The notes under the pieces are model-generated. The model made no database searches. It was not told the DNA's origin and was given only the letters and a program-made list of their open reading frames with translations. This document shows positions 61,534 through 64,000 of a stretch of 64,000 bases of DNA, piece by piece. This DNA is from Gemmatimonadota bacterium (GTDB lineage Bacteria; Gemmatimonadota; Gemmatimonadetes; Gemmatimonadales; Gemmatimonadaceae): assembly GCA_021324775.1 (NCBI GenBank), contig JAJPIM010000030.1, positions 115,810 to 179,809 of the forward strand. Direction: 5' to 3'. A program made the translations under genes and the position numbers. Within the stretch, counting starts at the first letter, position 1; the number at the start of each line of letters is the position of its first letter.

Positions 61534-63009
61534 CTATTCCATGGCTTCCAGGGCCGCCATCGTTTCGATGCCATCCCAGAGATTCTGCAGCCGGATATTC
61601 TCGTTCGCGGCGTGCTGGTTGTCATCGTAGTTGGCGATCGGCACGGCGATAGGGGGCGCGTTCGCGGCTTGCTCGATCATCTCGAGCGGAACGCTGCCGC
61701 CCATGGTCGGAAGCTTGACCACCGGCCCACGGGCACTCTCGACCGCCTTGATGATCGCTTGCCCGATTGGGAGATCCATCGGTGTTCGCACGGCGTTGTA
61801 TCCGAGCCGGCCGCGAACCACGAGCGCGACCCTGGGGTGGGCCAGGAGCATGGCTTTGTCCGGCGTGGTGTCCGTCACGAAGTAGCCGCGCGAGGCGATG
61901 TAGTCGATGAGGTGCTGTTGCTCGTCTTTCCAGTCAACGCCTTTCACGAGGCGCAGGTCGATATCGGCCGTGGCGGTCGACGGGATCACGTTGTTGGCGG
62001 TTGGTCCCGTCCGGGCCGACGTGATCCCGTCGATGTTCAGTGCCGGCTCGTTGAGCAACTCCAGGAGACGCTTGCCATCGCCTTCGGTGTGGCCGAGCGC
62101 GAATTCCTGGCGTAAGGGAGCCTCATTGGCTGGCGCGCCGGCGATTGCCTGTTGTTCCAGCGTGCCGAGTGGTGCGACTCCATCATAGAAGTGTGGGATC
62201 AGGACATGTCCCGTCTCGTCCTTCATCCCAGCGATGAGCTGCGCGAGCATCATCGCCGGGTTCGGCGCCCAGTTGCCGTAGTGACCGCTGTGGAGCTCGC
62301 GGTTCGGGCCGAAGAGCGTGATCTGAAGATGAGTGACGCCGCGGGCCCCGAAGACCACGGACTGTCGTCCGCTCTGATCGACGGGGCCGTCGCAGATGAG
62401 CCAGACATCGCCGCCCAGGTCAGTGCGGTACTTCTCGATGATTTCGCGGAGGTGAGTCGATCCCGCCTCTTCCTCGCCTTCCCAGACGAATCGCACGTTC
62501 GCCTTGAGCGGAATGTGCGCGGCTTGTAGAGCATCGAGAGCGGTGAGCTGGGCGATGATGGCGGCCTTGTCGTCTGCCGCCGCGCGGGCAAAAATGCGAG
62601 GCTCACCGTTCACGACGCGTGTCACTGGAGTGAAGGGTGCTTTACCGTCCCACTCGTCGGGTGTGACGGGCTGCCCATCGTAGTGTGCGTAGAAAACAAT
62701 CGTGTGCTTGGCTCCCGGGGTCTTGATCTCGCCGTAGACGACGGGATTAGCGCCAGGTATGGAGAGCAGCTTCGCCGCGACGTGGCGCCGTTGCAGCGCC
62801 TGGACGAGCGCGTCGGCGTTTCGCCGGATGTTGGAGGTGTCGCTGGCGACATCCGGAATGGCGAGCAGCGAACTGAATTCCTGAAGGATTTGCTGCTCGT
62901 GCTCGACGCGCCAACGGTGAGCGGCTTGGGGAGCTGATTCCCGAGGGTGCTTCGGGGGTCCTGGCAACGCAAGGGTGAGCACGGCCGCCAACACCGGTCG
63001 GAATATCAT
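61534..63009 (-). CDS. M20 family metallopeptidase (dipeptidase-type), exported
   Basis: 491 residues. A short hydrophobic N-terminus (MIFRPVLAAVLTLALPGPP) is a probable signal peptide. Metal ligands: H in FYAHYDGQPV, D-D in AAADDKAAI, E-E in VWEGEEEAGS, D in ICDGPV, H in QHAANENI. The DDK and GEEEAGS wording and the long central region place it near CNDP/carnosinase-type dipeptidases. Two direct repeats cover its start region. ATG 63009 is preferred to the open frame up to 63153. It is next to the truncated araC-type gene on the same strand. Confidence 0.88.
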   Translation of the reverse strand: MIFRPVLAAVLTLALPGPPKHPRESAPQAAHRWRVEHEQQILQEFSSLLAIPDVASDTSNIRRNADALVQALQRRHVAAKLLSIPGANPVVYGEIKTPGAKHTIVFYAHYDGQPVTPDEWDGKAPFTPVTRVVNGEPRIFARAAADDKAAIIAQLTALDALQAAHIPLKANVRFVWEGEEEAGSTHLREIIEKYRTDLGGDVWLICDGPVDQSGRQSVVFGARGVTHLQITLFGPNRELHSGHYGNWAPNPAMMLAQLIAGMKDETGHVLIPHFYDGVAPLGTLEQQAIAGAPANEAPLRQEFALGHTEGDGKRLLELLNEPALNIDGITSARTGPTANNVIPSTATADIDLRLVKGVDWKDEQQHLIDYIASRGYFVTDTTPDKAMLLAHPRVALVVRGRLGYNAVRTPMDLPIGQAIIKAVESARGPVVKLPTMGGSVPLEMIEQAANAPPIAVPIANYDDNQHAANENIRLQNLWDGIETMAALEAME

Positions 63010-63046
63010 ACGGCAATAAGTCGTATTGTCATACGCCAATAATACG
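63007..63046. repeat. 17-base direct repeat over the M20 gene start
   Basis: CATACGGCAATAAGTCG (63007-63023) and CATACGCCAATAATACG (63030-63046) match at 14 of 17 positions, 23 bases apart, at the start codon and just upstream. AT-rich compared with its surroundings; AraC-type regulators often bind such direct repeats. Confidence 0.6.
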
Positions 63047-63174
63047 AAGGAGTGACTGGCTTCGGATGCGCCTCTCTCGAAACTCCCGACCGGCCTGGCG
63101 GCGGTAGTGCTGATCGGGCCGACGGGGGTGTATGCCCTCGTCGCCGCTCCCAAATGTCTGCGCTCGCTGAGCGG

Positions 63175-63900
63175 TCAAGCCAACCTATCCTTGCGGCGGC
63201 TGTTCTGAAACGAGTGCAGGTATTGGCCGGGGGTCACGCCAGTCCAGCGGCGAAACGTCGTGGTGAAGTGACTTTGATCGGCAAAACCGCAATCCAACGC
63301 CACTTCCACAATGGAGTGGGACTCACGAAGCAACGCCTTTGCTACTTCAATGCGCCGTGCAGTTCGATACACGTAGGGGGTGCTGCCTACCTGCCGTCGA
63401 AACGCCCTCAGGAGCGCCAGCGGAGAAAGCGAAACGAATTGTGCCAATTCGAGGAGCGTCGCGTTGTGGGCCGGGGCGTCATCCAAGTACTCCCGCACCC
63501 GTCGCAACTGGCTCTGAAAGCATGCACTCCGATTCTGTGCGCGACGAGACCCGCTCTCCAAGAGCAGTGACACAAACTCAAGAAACGCCGTTTGTGCCCA
63601 CAGACGATCTCGTCCCGAGAACACTCCTTGAACGAAGTCCAGGAGCCGGCCTTTGATCCTTGGAGAAATCGACACTGGTGACTGAAAGGACGGGGTGCCC
63701 TTACGGAAATGTTCGGGTATGGTGGCGCGCAATAGTTCAATACTCGGATATGCTGCCACATAGGCCCACGCCGCTCCTGCCGCATGGCCATTGTGCGATT
63801 CGGAAGGATTGAGGTGAATCGTCGAGCCACGAGGTGCGTGTGCCCCGGCGCCGCGATGCGTGAACACCTCGGTCCCCTCGGTCACTTCTGCAACTGTCAA
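63175..63900 (-). pseudogene. AraC family regulator, 5' end removed by an IS end
   Basis: The remaining ~240 residues hold the end of an AraC-type cupin (THRGAGAHAPRGSTIHLNPSESHNG) and the complete two-HTH DNA-binding domain at the C-terminus (SLSPLALLRAFRRQVGSTPYVYRTARRIEVA, then VALDCGFADQSHFTTTFRRWTGVTPGQY). The first ~35-40 residues of a normal cupin domain are missing: the frame leads straight into the insertion-sequence end at 63895, and only a TTG at 63900 is near. The product, if made, would be short. It lies upstream of the M20 gene, whose start has direct repeats, so it probably once regulated that gene. Confidence 0.75.
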
Positions 63901-64000
63901 TACCGGCTGAAAATGTCCCAGCTTGTACCGGGTGAAAATGTCCCAGGTTTGGGAGGTGCGCTCTAGGCGGAGACCTGGTCCTCCTGGCGGCGGGGCCGGC
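63895..64000 (-). mobile_element. End of an insertion sequence, IS21-like by its terminus
   Basis: From 63895 the + strand reads TGTCAATACCGG and then two direct copies of TGAAAATGTCCCAG at 63908-63921 and 63932-63945. TG-starting ends with internal repeats are usual for IS21-type and related elements. A leftward frame enters from the window edge and stops at 63963-63965 (reading RRQEDQVSA-stop), a plausible end of a transposase. Only about 100 bases of the element are in the window. Confidence 0.6.

Overview
The window is 64 kb of high-GC bacterial chromosome, densely packed with genes on both strands. No rRNA, 16S fragment or CRISPR array is present. Several traits point to Gemmatimonadota or a close relative: an orphan 'ADOP' type ABC permease, three paralogous secreted proteins with carboxypeptidase-regulatory repeats plus a TonB plug but no barrel (ending in a Cys...IWxK tail), many secreted peptidases and esterases, and an ECF sigma factor overlapping a Ser/Thr kinase gene. 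This assignment is an inference from gene content; no marker gene was available to test it.

Layout, left to right. 0-9 kb: a partial unknown gene, a GNAT acetyltransferase, a Spy-like periplasmic protein, a 'mobile mystery protein A' regulator with its operator array and a gutted partner gene, the ADOP permease, a secreted DUF1579-like protein, a degenerate SGNH protein, a DUF1624 membrane protein and a conserved hypothetical. 9-18 kb: a GT39-like glycosyltransferase, a MarR/YceI pair sharing one operator sequence, a PYROXD2-like oxidoreductase, a lipoprotein, and a two-gene unit of a HEAT-like protein and an HD-GYP phosphodiesterase. 18-28 kb: a class III aminotransferase, a CocE-type peptidase, an M30-like metalloprotease lipoprotein, a small membrane protein, the sigma factor/kinase pair and an M20 peptidase.

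28-33 kb is an envelope-glycan block: two paralogous GT-C type membrane proteins on opposite strands around a UDP-sugar epimerase/dehydratase. 33-39 kb holds a TrhA/hemolysin III protein, a POT peptide transporter whose 5' end runs through a tRNA-like relic, a selenium-binding-protein-like lipoprotein and an M28 peptidase. 38.8-45.4 kb is a leftward RND efflux operon (MFP, RND pump, outer-membrane factor) with a PA2169-type four-helix protein attached by overlapping stop and start codons. 45.8-50.2 kb is a leftward tandem of three plug-only paralogs, one of them internally deleted. 50-64 kb carries an ornithine-cyclodeaminase-like enzyme, small envelope proteins, an M24 peptidase, a membrane-PAS-GGDEF-EAL protein, a Tat-exported amidase, a secreted esterase, another M20 peptidase and an AraC regulator cut at its 5' end by an insertion-sequence end that leaves the window.

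Taken together, the genes suggest a heterotroph with heavy investment in secreted peptide and amide breakdown, peptide uptake, efflux and c-di-GMP signalling. The most interesting structural signals are genes with their middles deleted but both ends kept (mmpB, the first plug paralog), a catalytically dead SGNH protein, palindromic operator arrays that decide regulation, and short dispersed repeats (a purine-rich tract always on the + strand, and a GGGCCGGTCGCGACCGGCCC palindrome that has also become part of a coding sequence).
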